This document shows positions 25,326 to 34,342 of a stretch of DNA of 64,000 bases, one piece after another (position 1 is the first letter of the stretch; each line of letters opens with the position of its first letter). The notes beneath the pieces were generated by a model that was not told the origin of the DNA, did not search any database, and saw only the letters and a list, made by a program, of their open reading frames with translations. The stretch comes from Planctomycetota bacterium (GTDB lineage: Bacteria; Planctomycetota; JAJSAM01): the NCBI GenBank assembly GCA_024274785.1, contig JAJSAM010000027.1, positions 40,376-104,375 of the forward strand, in the 5' to 3' direction. The position numbers were made by a program, and so were the translations under genes.

Positions 25326-25862
25326 TCAGTGCGATGAACGCCTCAGAAAGAACATCACCTCCAGGGGAGGGAATTCTCTCGCCAGGGCCGCCAACCGCCT
25401 CGCGATTTCAGCCCAGGCTCCGGGATCATGCCCCTGCAAGCACGCTGCGAGCAGCGGTGTATGCCTGGCGTGCATGTGCCCCCGCACCAATGACCGAATC
25501 TGCTCCTGGTTCAGGTTGCGGTTAGTTGCCTCACGCCAAGCGAACATGACGACGGTCTGCTGGATCTGATTGGGGCTCAAGTGCCGGGCATCGAACGCAA
25601 CCGCCGCCCCCTCACGGGCACGACGCAAGGCCAATCTGAGGCAGTTTCGTACTTCTTCAAGGGCGGCCTCGAGCGCGTCGATCTGTCCGCACTGGTGCTC
25701 GCCGACCCGGACGCCCCTTCGCCAATGGCGAACAGCTCGGAGTGGAATCTCTCGCTCCGCAACATCTCGACCGCGTGAGCAACCTGCCTCGACCGGACGA
25801 AGAAGGGGAATTCCGCGTCGAGGTCCCCGCAGTGAAGGGGATGACGGTGCGTGCGAGCGCAA
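25326..25862 (-). pseudogene. Unrecognised, probably decayed reading frame
   Basis: An open frame of 178 codons has no upstream ribosome site, and its first 60 codons are proline/arginine-rich with no homology. The middle, RAREGAAVAFDARHLSPNQ, weakly resembles the strand after Walker B in small P-loop kinases (AAA_33), but Walker A is absent in this frame. It lies between the PIN and transposase remnants, so decay is more likely than a working gene. Confidence 0.25.
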
Positions 25863-25985
25863 GGGGTGCGAAACTCGCGCAGGTTGAGCTGGACATCCCC
25901 GAGGATCCCACCGAGCCGGCCCGGGTCCGACTGAAGTTCGAGAACCTTCCCTGCCGGCTCAGGGGGACAGTGAGGAACACTCCTC
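25786..25985 (+). pseudogene. Possible fragment of a carboxypeptidase-regulatory-like domain protein
   Basis: The plus-strand frame reads EEGEFRVEVPAVKGMTVRAS, then DPTEPARVRLKFENLPCRLRG. This is the strand pattern of carboxypeptidase-regulatory (CarboxypepD_reg) repeats, in which LRGTV begins the next repeat. No start or end belongs to it, and the similarity stops close to the transposase remnant at 25985. A larger secreted-protein gene may have been cut here. Confidence 0.3.
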
Positions 25986-26150
25986 GGAAGGGATGTTCCT
26001 GCGAGCCTTGCAGAATGCCTCCGCAGAGACAGGCTTCGCTCTGCCGAGGTCGATGCGGAGTCTGCGGCACTCGTCCCGGAAGGCGTCCAGCAGGGGTTTG
26101 TATCCTCTTCTTCCAGCGTCCGCGATCACGTACAAACTGGGAGAGAGCAT
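25959..26150 (-). mobile_element. N-terminal remnant of an IS4-type transposase
   Basis: The 63-codon frame has FRDECRRLRIDLGRAKPVSA followed by EAFCKARRNIPSE, resembling the N-terminal segment of IS4-family DDE transposases. The DDE catalytic core is missing and no terminal inverted repeats were found. It lies 5 bases from the end of the Mur ligase gene, so an old insertion probably ended just outside the cyanophycin operon. Confidence 0.5.
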
Positions 26151-26154
26151 GTCG

Positions 26155-27855
26155 TCATCGCGCAGCCGCCCGGTGAGTCAGCAGATCCAGTACCTCCTGG
26201 CGCTGGGTGTGGGTCAGCAGCAGGAGCAGGTCGCCCGGCTCTGACCAGGCGAGCGCGGCCTCGACCGCCTCGAGGTCCGACCCGGCGCGCGACACGATCT
26301 CGTCTGGTGCCCCCTGGCGTTTCAACTCGTTCTCGATGAGCGCGGGGATCTCGCCCTCGTCGCGGCCCCTCAGGAGCGACCTCATCTCCTTCACGATGAT
26401 GCGGTCCGGGCGGGTCTCCCAGGCGATCCGGGCCAGGTCGCGAATGGCGCTGTCGGAGCGGTCGCCGGCCTGGCCGAGGAGCACCAGCTTGCGCTTCGCC
26501 GGGAGCGCGGCGCTCATCTCGAACAGCGCCCGGAAACCGCCGGGATTGTGGGCGTAGTCCACGATGGCGAGGACGCCGCCGATGTCGAACCGGTTGCCCC
26601 GGCCGGGGTTCTCATCGGGAGAGCCGGTGAAGCCCGCGAGACCTTCCGCCATTCCCTCGCGTGAGAGCCCCAGCTTCGCGCCGGCGAGCAGCGCGGCCAG
26701 AGCGTTGGCGACATTGTAGCGGGCGGCTCCGCCCAGGGTGATCGGGATCTCGTCGACTCCGGTGACGCCTGCGACGTCGCCGGCCGCCGCGAGCACCAGC
26801 GTGTCGCCGTCGAGCCAGGCTGCGTCCCGGCCATTCTCGAGTTGCCGCAGGATCGTCTCGTTTACCGGATCGAGCGCGAACCAACCGAGAGGGGTGGTGA
26901 GACCGGCGGCCTCACGGACGAGTTCCGGGTCATCCGCGTTCAGGGCCAGCAGGCCTCTCGCATCAATCGCCCTTCGCACGACCAGCTTGGCTCTCGTCAG
27001 AGAGGCCAGATCGCCGACACCCCACTCCCCGAGATGGTCTTCGGTCACGTTGGTGACGATGGCCGCATCGGCCCGGTCCACCGACAAGCCGCGCCGCAAC
27101 AGCCCTCCACGAGCGGTTTCCAGTACCGCGAAGGTCACATGCGGATCCCACAGCGTCCGCCTCGCCCCTTCCGGGCCAGAGTAGTCTCCGCGCAACACGA
27201 ACTCGTCGCCCACGCGCACGCCGTCCGTGGAGGAGTACCCCGGCGTGAGCCCCGCCGCGCCCGCCATGGCCGCGAGCAGACGCACCGTCGTGGACTTGCC
27301 GTTCGTGCCGGTGACCAGGGCGAGCGGAACGTCGTGGATCCCTTCCCAGTCGATCTCCTCCGGCGCCGGGATCTCCCCGACCGGGAACACCCGCGCACCC
27401 TTTCCGAGCCCCACCGAAACCGCTTCGTGGTCCATCAGGAAGTGGACCCGGTGTTCGTCGGCGGCGCCGCGAAGGGCCATCAGCGCCGGATTCTGCTCCT
27501 CCGCGATGAAGCGCCGGAGTCTGGACGCCCCCTCCTCGAGGTCAGGATCGCCGTAGCCCTCGATCCGGTCGCGCCAGGCGTCGAGCGCCCACTCGTTCAC
27601 CTCGGTGGCGGCGTAGAGCGCGTCCATTGGCGCGGACATGAACAGACTGGCCCCGCCGGGAAAGTCACGGGTGGCGAGTTCCTCTTGTTCCCAGCCGACC
27701 GCCGCAAGGACCCGCTTCGCCTCCACCGCCCACTGCGCGAACAGCTCCTCCTTCAACGCCTCCGGACAGGAGACGTCGAGAATCGCACCCGCCCGGGGAT
27801 GGAGCAGGTTGGGCCCGGTCAGGCGCCGCGAGTCGTAGATCGAAACATCGCCCAT
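26155..27855 (-). CDS. Orphan Mur ligase-family protein of the cyanophycin operon
   Basis: A 566-residue protein with a Mur ligase core and no ATP-grasp domain. LALVTGTNGKSTTVRLLAAM is the P-loop, FAVLETARGGLLRRGL and VTNVTEDHLGEWGV the middle-domain motifs, and IVDYAHNPGGFRALFEM the start of the C-terminal domain. These motifs closely match the Mur part of the neighbouring CphA, suggesting duplication followed by specialisation. The N-terminal 190 residues are unlike MurC-F. It starts 12 bases after cphA. Cyanophycin loci in several bacteria carry a similar companion; whether it ligates Asp, Arg or a peptide is unknown. Confidence 0.85.
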   Translation of the reverse strand: MGDVSIYDSRRLTGPNLLHPRAGAILDVSCPEALKEELFAQWAVEAKRVLAAVGWEQEELATRDFPGGASLFMSAPMDALYAATEVNEWALDAWRDRIEGYGDPDLEEGASRLRRFIAEEQNPALMALRGAADEHRVHFLMDHEAVSVGLGKGARVFPVGEIPAPEEIDWEGIHDVPLALVTGTNGKSTTVRLLAAMAGAAGLTPGYSSTDGVRVGDEFVLRGDYSGPEGARRTLWDPHVTFAVLETARGGLLRRGLSVDRADAAIVTNVTEDHLGEWGVGDLASLTRAKLVVRRAIDARGLLALNADDPELVREAAGLTTPLGWFALDPVNETILRQLENGRDAAWLDGDTLVLAAAGDVAGVTGVDEIPITLGGAARYNVANALAALLAGAKLGLSREGMAEGLAGFTGSPDENPGRGNRFDIGGVLAIVDYAHNPGGFRALFEMSAALPAKRKLVLLGQAGDRSDSAIRDLARIAWETRPDRIIVKEMRSLLRGRDEGEIPALIENELKRQGAPDEIVSRAGSDLEAVEAALAWSEPGDLLLLLTHTQRQEVLDLLTHRAAAR

Positions 27856-27867
27856 CGGCCTGGCTTC

Positions 27868-30672
27868 CTAATCGTCCGTTTCACGCGCCAGGCGAACCCC
27901 GCGCTCGTCGCGGATGATCTCCGCGTCGCCCAGGTCGAGGTCCATGGGCATCGCCGGATCGAGGTGCAGCGCCTCCTTCTCGGTCCTCTCTTCGCCCGGC
28001 TCCGCGGCGGCCTTCTCGAGTCCCGACTGGTAGCTCGTGATCTGGTTCCAGCTCCGGTCGACGTCGTCGCCGAAGATCAGCACGAGGTCGTCCTTGCCGG
28101 CGATGTCGAGGGCATGAGCCACGGCCTCCGCCTCCGAGGGGATGATCTCGATCCGGCCCTCATCGACCCCCGCTCCGGTCAGACCCTCCCGGATGATCTT
28201 CGGCACCTCGTCGGACTCGCGTCCGCGCAGCTTGTCGTCCCGGCGGCAGATGTAGTGATCGAACCGGCCCGCCGCCAGCCTGCCGATCTCGCGCATGTCC
28301 TGGTCCCGCCGGTCTCCCGGGGCGGCCAGGACCACGATCCGGCGCCCCTTGACCTCGAGCCGGGTGGTGACGTCCACCATCGCTTCGACCGCGGCGGGGT
28401 TGTGGCCGTAGTCGAGGATCACCTTGAAGGGGTGGTCGTGGTAGATGTTCATCCGGCCCGGCGCCTGGAAGTAGGTCGTGTCGAAGGTCTGCAGGCCGTG
28501 ACGGATGTCCTCCAGGCTCACTTCCATGGCGTAGGCGACGGCCGCGGCGAACATGGCGTTCTGTACGTTGTGCATGGCGCGCCCGTCGAGCGTCGCCGGA
28601 ATCTGGTGCGTCCAGAGCAGCGGGATGTGCGATCCCCGATCGTAGATCGTGATGATCTGGCCGTTGATCCCCGTTTCGAGCACCACTGCGTAGCCGCCGG
28701 CCCGGATGTGCTCCTTCACCAGCGAGTGTCCCGGGTTCATGGTGACGTAGCAGACGCGCCTTGCCTCACTGTGGTCGGCCATTTTCAGGCAGAGGGCGTC
28801 GTCGGCGTTCAGCACGGCCACGTCCTGCGCGATCTCCACCACCACCCGCTTGACGTTCGCCAACTCCTCGATGGTGTTCACGCCGCGGAGGCCGAGGTGG
28901 TCCGCGGCGACGTTCAGCACCGCGCCGACGCTGCACTTGCGGTAGCCGAGGCCGGCGCGGAGCATACCGCCTCTCGCCGTTTCGAGCACCGCCACGTCCA
29001 CGGTCGGGTCGCGCAGCACCATCCGCGACGCAATCGGCCCGGTCATGTCACCTTCCACCGTCATGTGACCGTCGATGTAGACGCCGTCGGTGGTGCAGAG
29101 CCCGACGTGCGCCCGCGCCAGCTTGTGGATGTGCGCCACCATTCGCGTGGTCGTCGTCTTCCCGTTCGTTCCGGTGATCGAGGCGATCGGGATCCGCGAC
29201 GGCGTACCCGGCGGGAAGAGCATGTCGATCACCGGCCCGGCGACATCGCGCGGTTCGCCTTCGCTCGGGGCCACGTGCATCCGGAAGCCCGGCGCCGCGT
29301 TCACCTCGCAGATCGCGCCTCGCGTTTCCTTGTAGGACCGGCTGATGTCATCCGTCAGGAAGTCCACGCCGGCGACGTCGAGGCCGATGGCCATGGCCGC
29401 GCGCACCGCCATCTCGCGGTTGTCGGGATGGACCGCATCGGTCTTGTCGACCGCGGTGCCGCCGGTACTGAGGTTCCCGGTGGAGCGCAGAAACACCATC
29501 TCCCCCTCCGTGGGAACGCTCGTGCGGGTGTAGCCCTTCAGATCCAGCAGCCGCTCCGCCTGGTGATCGAACACGAGCCGGGTCAGGACTTTCTCGTGGC
29601 CGATGCCCCGGCGGGGGTCCTCGTTCACGCGTTCGACCAGTTCCGCAATTGTGCTCTCGCCGTCACCCTTGACGTGTCCGGGCAGGCGCTGCGAGACGGC
29701 GACCAACTCTCCGTTCACCACGAGCATGCGGTGGTCGAACCCCTCGATGAACGCTTCGACGATGACCGTCCGGCTGTGCTCGCGGGCCATCTCGAAGGCG
29801 GTCTCCACCTCGTCGTCGTCATTCAGGTGGATGGAGACGCCGCGGCCGTGGTTGGCGTCGAGAGGTTTCACCACCACCGGATACCCGATCCGCCGCGCGG
29901 CCCTGACCGCCTCGCGCGGGTTGTAGACCAGGTGCTGCTCCGCCACCGGGAGGCCGAGATCGGCGAGGATGTGGTTCGTCTCCTCCTTGTCCGAGGCAAT
30001 CTCCACCGCGATGTGGCGCGTCTCGCTGGTGACCGTGGCCTGGATGCGTTTGCCGTATACACCGTGGCCGAACTGCACGAGGCTGTGGCGGTTCAGCCGC
30101 AGGTAGGGGATGTCCCGCTCCTTCGCCGCCCTGACCAGGGAGGCCGTGCTGGGACCGAGGGCGCGGCGCTGGGTGAAGCGGATGAACCAGTCCCGCTCCT
30201 CCGCGAAGTCGAAGTCATCGGGGACGGAATCCAACGGGCGCAGATCCCGGGGAAGCAGGGAGCAGATCAGCGTCAGGGCGATCTTGCCGGCCTGGACGCC
30301 CACCTCGGTCTGCTCGTACTCGTAGACGACGTGGTATTCGCCCCTGGTGTCCGTGCTGCGCGTCTTGCCGAAGGTGACATCCTCGCCGGCCATGCACTGC
30401 ATCTCGATGGCGCAGTGCTCGAGGACGTGGCCGAGCCAGGTGCCCTCGTCCTCCCGCATGCGGCGGATGAAGCCGCCGGGATCATCGTAGGAGCAGGTGT
30501 GTTCCCGCAGTCCGGGGAGGGCCTCGACGAGGTGATCGATGAAGTCGTCACCCAGGCGGCGCGTGGGCCACTCCTCCAGGGGGCCGAGGTCGACGGTCAG
30601 GCGTATCACCGGGAAGTGGGCGTACAGATTGGGGCCCAGGTAGACCGACTTCGCGATGATCTGCATGCTCAT
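27868..30672 (-). CDS. cphA: Cyanophycin synthetase
   Basis: A 934-residue enzyme with three parts: an N-terminal domain (1-160), an ATP-grasp domain (about 210-470: VVVKPLDANHGRGVSIHL, ICEVNAAPGF) and a Mur-ligase-like domain (about 490-880: ITGTNGKTTTTRMV, VAVLETARGGMLR, ILDYGHNPAAVEAM). The length and layout fit CphA1, which uses ATP to add Asp to the poly-Asp backbone and Arg to its side chains. No inclusion-targeting sequence is needed. The start overlaps the cyanophycinase stop (ATGA). A 1322-codon antisense frame covers this gene and is a shadow. Confidence 0.95.
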   Translation of the reverse strand: MSMQIIAKSVYLGPNLYAHFPVIRLTVDLGPLEEWPTRRLGDDFIDHLVEALPGLREHTCSYDDPGGFIRRMREDEGTWLGHVLEHCAIEMQCMAGEDVTFGKTRSTDTRGEYHVVYEYEQTEVGVQAGKIALTLICSLLPRDLRPLDSVPDDFDFAEERDWFIRFTQRRALGPSTASLVRAAKERDIPYLRLNRHSLVQFGHGVYGKRIQATVTSETRHIAVEIASDKEETNHILADLGLPVAEQHLVYNPREAVRAARRIGYPVVVKPLDANHGRGVSIHLNDDDEVETAFEMAREHSRTVIVEAFIEGFDHRMLVVNGELVAVSQRLPGHVKGDGESTIAELVERVNEDPRRGIGHEKVLTRLVFDHQAERLLDLKGYTRTSVPTEGEMVFLRSTGNLSTGGTAVDKTDAVHPDNREMAVRAAMAIGLDVAGVDFLTDDISRSYKETRGAICEVNAAPGFRMHVAPSEGEPRDVAGPVIDMLFPPGTPSRIPIASITGTNGKTTTTRMVAHIHKLARAHVGLCTTDGVYIDGHMTVEGDMTGPIASRMVLRDPTVDVAVLETARGGMLRAGLGYRKCSVGAVLNVAADHLGLRGVNTIEELANVKRVVVEIAQDVAVLNADDALCLKMADHSEARRVCYVTMNPGHSLVKEHIRAGGYAVVLETGINGQIITIYDRGSHIPLLWTHQIPATLDGRAMHNVQNAMFAAAVAYAMEVSLEDIRHGLQTFDTTYFQAPGRMNIYHDHPFKVILDYGHNPAAVEAMVDVTTRLEVKGRRIVVLAAPGDRRDQDMREIGRLAAGRFDHYICRRDDKLRGRESDEVPKIIREGLTGAGVDEGRIEIIPSEAEAVAHALDIAGKDDLVLIFGDDVDRSWNQITSYQSGLEKAAAEPGEERTEKEALHLDPAMPMDLDLGDAEIIRDERGVRLARETDD

Positions 30673-31490
30673 CCCCCTGTGGGTAGCGCCACCCCCGGAG
30701 TCGCCCGACGGGTGACCAGATTGAACGTCCCTCCGGAAATCAACACGTGCAACCTGAGCCCGGTCAACGAGATCGGCTTCCTCTGGCTCGCCTGGTCCAT
30801 CGAAGAGTAATCGACCTCCGCCGGATCGACCACCGTGATACCGCCGCTCCCGTACACCGTCAGCGTGTCCTCGGGGTCGATGAAGGCCGCGGTGTCCTCG
30901 TCGATGCCGAGGCCGATCATCGCGGGATTGTACGAAATCGCCGCGAGGAGCCGGCCCAGACGGTTTCGCTGGCGGAAGTGCTGGTCCACGATCACCTGAT
31001 CGGTGAGACCGAGCCCCGGGCAGAGCGTGACCATGTTGAAACGGGGGGTCGGGCCGTCGTCGCCGAAGGCGATCATGTGGGTCGAGATGAAGGCGGCGCC
31101 GGCGGACGTGCCGGCCACGTGCAGCCCCTCGCGGTTGCGTCGGATCAGCGCCTCCCCGATGGGAGTGCCACCGATGATGGTCGAGAGGCGCAGCTGATCA
31201 CCGCCGGTCATGAAAACCCCGTCGGCGCGATCGATCATGCGCAGGTAATCCTCGTCATCACAGTCGGAGCGGCGATGGATGTCGAGGAGCTTCACCTTGC
31301 GGACCTTCAGGTCGCGGAAGAGCCTGACGTAGTCCCGGCCGGTCTCCGGGAGCCGTGATGCCGTGGCAATGACCGCGATCTCGCCGGTGCGCCGTCCGCA
31401 GATCTCTGCAAAGTGCCGCAGCACGACCCGGTCCTTCAGCTTCTCTTCCGCCCCGCCGATCGGGACGATGTAACCTCGGCTCTGACTCAC
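30669..31490 (-). CDS. cphB: Cyanophycinase
   Basis: A 273-residue serine exopeptidase of the S51 class I amidotransferase-like family. GYIVPIGGAEEKL is the family N-terminus, FMTGGDQLRLS the loop before the active site, and VAGTSAGAAFISTHM the nucleophile elbow GxSAG. It releases beta-Asp-Arg dipeptides from cyanophycin. The GTG at 31490 overlaps the stop of the isoaspartyl dipeptidase (GTGA) and was preferred over the long ORF-track start, whose extra N-terminus is out of frame with iadA. Together with cphA and iadA it makes a full synthesis-and-breakdown operon. Confidence 0.93.
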   Translation of the reverse strand: MSQSRGYIVPIGGAEEKLKDRVVLRHFAEICGRRTGEIAVIATASRLPETGRDYVRLFRDLKVRKVKLLDIHRRSDCDDEDYLRMIDRADGVFMTGGDQLRLSTIIGGTPIGEALIRRNREGLHVAGTSAGAAFISTHMIAFGDDGPTPRFNMVTLCPGLGLTDQVIVDQHFRQRNRLGRLLAAISYNPAMIGLGIDEDTAAFIDPEDTLTVYGSGGITVVDPAEVDYSSMDQASQRKPISLTGLRLHVLISGGTFNLVTRRATPGVALPTGG

Positions 31491-32674
31491 TCGTCGCCTC
31501 TCCTGTTTTCGTCCCGCTCGAACGTGCCGAGGGTCGAAACCACTCCATCTCTCACATGCCAGCGTCCACGCGCCATGACGTCTCGCACGTTGCCAGCCTC
31601 GTCGATCACGAGCAGGTCCGCGTCCACACCGACCGCGATCCGCCCTTTCCCGGGCAGCCTGAGCACGTCCGCGACGTTTGCGGTGAACGCCGGGAGGACG
31701 GTCTCGAGGGCCCGGCCCATGTCCAGCAACTCCGCCAGCGTCGCGCCGAGGGCGGTGGGGCTGCCCACGTCCATCGATTGGAGGTTTCCCTCCTCGTCGA
31801 AGACCGGCAGACTGCCGCCGGCGTCGGTGCTGACCGTGATCCGGTTTCCGGGCAGACCCGCATCGAGATACCGGCGCACCGCGTCCGCCGCCGACCAGGC
31901 ATCCTCGCCATCCTCGACCGGAAACGCGGTGACATCGATGGTGCAACCCCGGTCCGCGAGTTCGAAGGCCTCCTCGAGCAGGGCCTTTCTGCGGTTCACG
32001 TGGGTCGGGTGGAAGATGCGGGGCGGCAGTTCGCTCGTCTCGAGCGCCCGGCGCACCAGGTCGAGTCCGCGCTCTCCGTCCCCCAGGTGCAGATGCGTCA
32101 GTCCGGCCTTGCCCGCGAGCATTCCGGCAACGCGGGCGTCGCTCGCCACCCGCAGCAGCTCGTCGAGGGTGGGCTGCGCGGAGCGGTGGTCGCTGATGGC
32201 GATTTCGCCCACGCCGAGGACGCGGTCGAGCCACACGATGTCGTCCCGAACAGAACCGGTGAGGGTCGTCGGGGGGATGCGGTAGCCGCCGGTCAGGCAG
32301 TAGGCGGTGATGCCCTGTGCGGTGAGGCCCCTCGCCGCCGCGAGCAGCGGCCCCGGGCTCCGCGTCGTGTCGTCGGTGCCGGTTACGCCGAGCACGGTGG
32401 TGGTTCCGCCGCGCGTGAATGCGGAGAGGGGAAGCGGGGGGACGCGCGTCTGGAAGCCGCCTTCTCCGCCGCCGCCGGTCAAGTGGACGTGGCAGTCGAT
32501 CAGCCCGGGAATGACCCGATGTCCGCCGAGATCCCAGGTTTCGACGCCGAGGGCCTTCGGCAGATCCGGTTCGGTGTCGCCGATGAAGAGAATCCGCTCG
32601 CCGCCGATGAGCAGGTGCCGTCGACCCTGCGGTTCGGGAGCGAAAACTTCGGCATTTCCAAGGAGTTTCAGCAT
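31487..32674 (-). CDS. iadA: Isoaspartyl dipeptidase
   Basis: A 395-residue amidohydrolase. VIPGLIDCHVHLTGGGGE carries the first metal ligands (HxH), AISDHRSAQP and LTHLHLGD the middle motifs, FHPTHVNR the next His, and VSTDAGGSLPVF the catalytic Asp. The family splits beta-Asp dipeptides, so here it can split the beta-Asp-Arg released by cyanophycinase into free amino acids. ATG 32674 (MLKLLGNAEVF) was chosen by family N-terminus; the GTG six codons upstream in the ORF track has no better ribosome site. It is first in the four-gene operon. Confidence 0.9.
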   Translation of the reverse strand: MLKLLGNAEVFAPEPQGRRHLLIGGERILFIGDTEPDLPKALGVETWDLGGHRVIPGLIDCHVHLTGGGGEGGFQTRVPPLPLSAFTRGGTTTVLGVTGTDDTTRSPGPLLAAARGLTAQGITAYCLTGGYRIPPTTLTGSVRDDIVWLDRVLGVGEIAISDHRSAQPTLDELLRVASDARVAGMLAGKAGLTHLHLGDGERGLDLVRRALETSELPPRIFHPTHVNRRKALLEEAFELADRGCTIDVTAFPVEDGEDAWSAADAVRRYLDAGLPGNRITVSTDAGGSLPVFDEEGNLQSMDVGSPTALGATLAELLDMGRALETVLPAFTANVADVLRLPGKGRIAVGVDADLLVIDEAGNVRDVMARGRWHVRDGVVSTLGTFERDENRRGDE

Positions 32675-32792
32675 CGGAGGACAAGTTAGCACAGGGCCGC
32701 TGGTTCCCCATCGTCCGTCGGGTCCGCGAATGTCGATGGGCCTTCACCTTCCCCGTGCGGCGGTAGCTTCACCTATCGGATACCATGTCGAC

Positions 32793-34229
32793 ATGCACTC
32801 GGAATGGATGACCAGGATTGTCTGCACCATCGGGCCGGCTTCGATCGACCCCGGGGTTCTCGCGGCGATGATCCGGGCCGGGATGAACGTGGCCCGGCTC
32901 AACTTCTCCCACGGCGCCTTCGCCGATCACGCGGTGGCGATCCGCCGGATCCGGGAGGCGTCTTCGGAGGTCGGGCGGCCGGTCGCGATCATGGCCGACC
33001 TGTCGGGGCCGAAACTGCGGGTCGGCCAGGTTCCGGACGGGCCGGTGCTGCTCAAGGACGATGCCTCGTTCGTGCTCACCACCGAGGACGTCGTCGGTGA
33101 CGCCACTCGCGTGACGGTGGACTTCCCTTCACTCCCGGAGGTCGTGAAGCCCGGGGACCGGCCTTCGATCAACGATGGCCTGATCCAACTCGAGGTGCGG
33201 GAGGTCGTCGGGACGGAGATCCGCTGCACGGTGCTGGTTGGCGGTGAGCTCTCCTCGCGCAAGGGCTTGAATCTCCCCGGCATCGATCTCGGGATGAGCG
33301 CGTTCACGAAACGGGATCGGGAGTGCCTCGCCTTCGCCCTCGAGCAGGGCGTTGACGCGGTCAGCCAGTCGTTCGTGGCGGTGGCGAAAGACATCGAGGA
33401 AGTCCGGACCGCCGCGGCGGAACTCGGCCACGAGGTCTTCGTCATCGCCAAGATCGAGCGGGCCGGCGCGCTCGAGAACCTCGACAGCATCCTCGAAGCG
33501 GCGGACGGCATCATGGTGGCGCGCGGCGACCTCGGCGTGGAGATCCCGATCGAGGAGATCGCCGTCACCCAGAAGCGCCTGGTGGAGCGGGCCAACGCCC
33601 TCGGCAAGCCGGTCATCACCGCCACGCACATGCTGGAATCCATGGTCCACTACCGCCGGCCCACCCGGGCGGAGGCGACGGACGTGGCCAACGCGATTCT
33701 CGACGGTACCGACGCGGTGATGCTGTCCGGCGAGTCCGCGGTGGGGAAGTACCCGGTCGATGCGGTGCGGATGCTCGCGTCGATCGCAAGATCCACCGAG
33801 CCTCACCGTCCGGAGTATCGCGCCCGGATCTCCTGGGACGCCCTGGCGCTCGCCCGGAAGCCGGAGGCGGTCGATGTGGTCGCCCGAGCTGTCCACGAGG
33901 CGGTGGAGCGGGCGAACCCGGTGGCGATCGTGGTACCGACGATGAGTGGCCGCACCGCCAGAAACGTCACCCGCTTCCGGCTGCCGGTGTGGATCACCGC
34001 GGTGAGTCCCAGCGCGGCGACCTGCCGACAGCTCCTCTTCTCGTATGGAGTTGAAGCCGTGCATGCCCCGGAGCATCCCGGCAACTGGAACCCGCACATC
34101 CGGACCTACCTGAAGGCCGCCGGCGTGCCGCCCGGAATGGTCATCCTCACCGAGGGCCCGTCATCCGCCAATCCGGACGCAAACCACCGGATGGAGGTGC
34201 TGGATTTTCGTGCGGGGTGGGACGCCTGA
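32793..34229 (+). CDS. pyk: Pyruvate kinase
   Basis: A 478-residue enzyme with the usual domains: IVCTIGPAS at the start, MNVARLNFSHG, MADLSGPKLRVG, the active-site IAKIERAGALENLDSI (the catalytic Lys of MVARGDLGVE context), GKPVITATHMLESM, and DVANAILDGTDAVMLSGESA. It converts phosphoenolpyruvate and ADP to pyruvate and ATP. ATG 32793 is selected, with a second Met four codons on. It is divergent from the iadA operon, with about 118 bases between the starts. Confidence 0.97.
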   Translation: MHSEWMTRIVCTIGPASIDPGVLAAMIRAGMNVARLNFSHGAFADHAVAIRRIREASSEVGRPVAIMADLSGPKLRVGQVPDGPVLLKDDASFVLTTEDVVGDATRVTVDFPSLPEVVKPGDRPSINDGLIQLEVREVVGTEIRCTVLVGGELSSRKGLNLPGIDLGMSAFTKRDRECLAFALEQGVDAVSQSFVAVAKDIEEVRTAAAELGHEVFVIAKIERAGALENLDSILEAADGIMVARGDLGVEIPIEEIAVTQKRLVERANALGKPVITATHMLESMVHYRRPTRAEATDVANAILDGTDAVMLSGESAVGKYPVDAVRMLASIARSTEPHRPEYRARISWDALALARKPEAVDVVARAVHEAVERANPVAIVVPTMSGRTARNVTRFRLPVWITAVSPSAATCRQLLFSYGVEAVHAPEHPGNWNPHIRTYLKAAGVPPGMVILTEGPSSANPDANHRMEVLDFRAGWDA

Positions 34230-34342
34230 TCCCCGGGAACTCGAGGAGTCGATCAGGAGCTTCTCCATCCCTCCCTTCTGCCGGATACTCTGCGCCGTGG
34301 CCGACGAACTGGATGGAGCCGTTGCCGCGGTGCGGAGGGAAC

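Noticed and set aside
25657-26070. Minus-strand 137-codon frame
   Set aside because: Ser/Arg-rich, no similarity, and overlaps the transposase remnant in a different frame.
26842-30810. 1322-codon plus-strand open frame
   Set aside because: It is antisense to the Mur ligase and cphA genes, has no recognisable domain, and is rich in Arg/His/Asp/Val as expected of a high-GC shadow frame.
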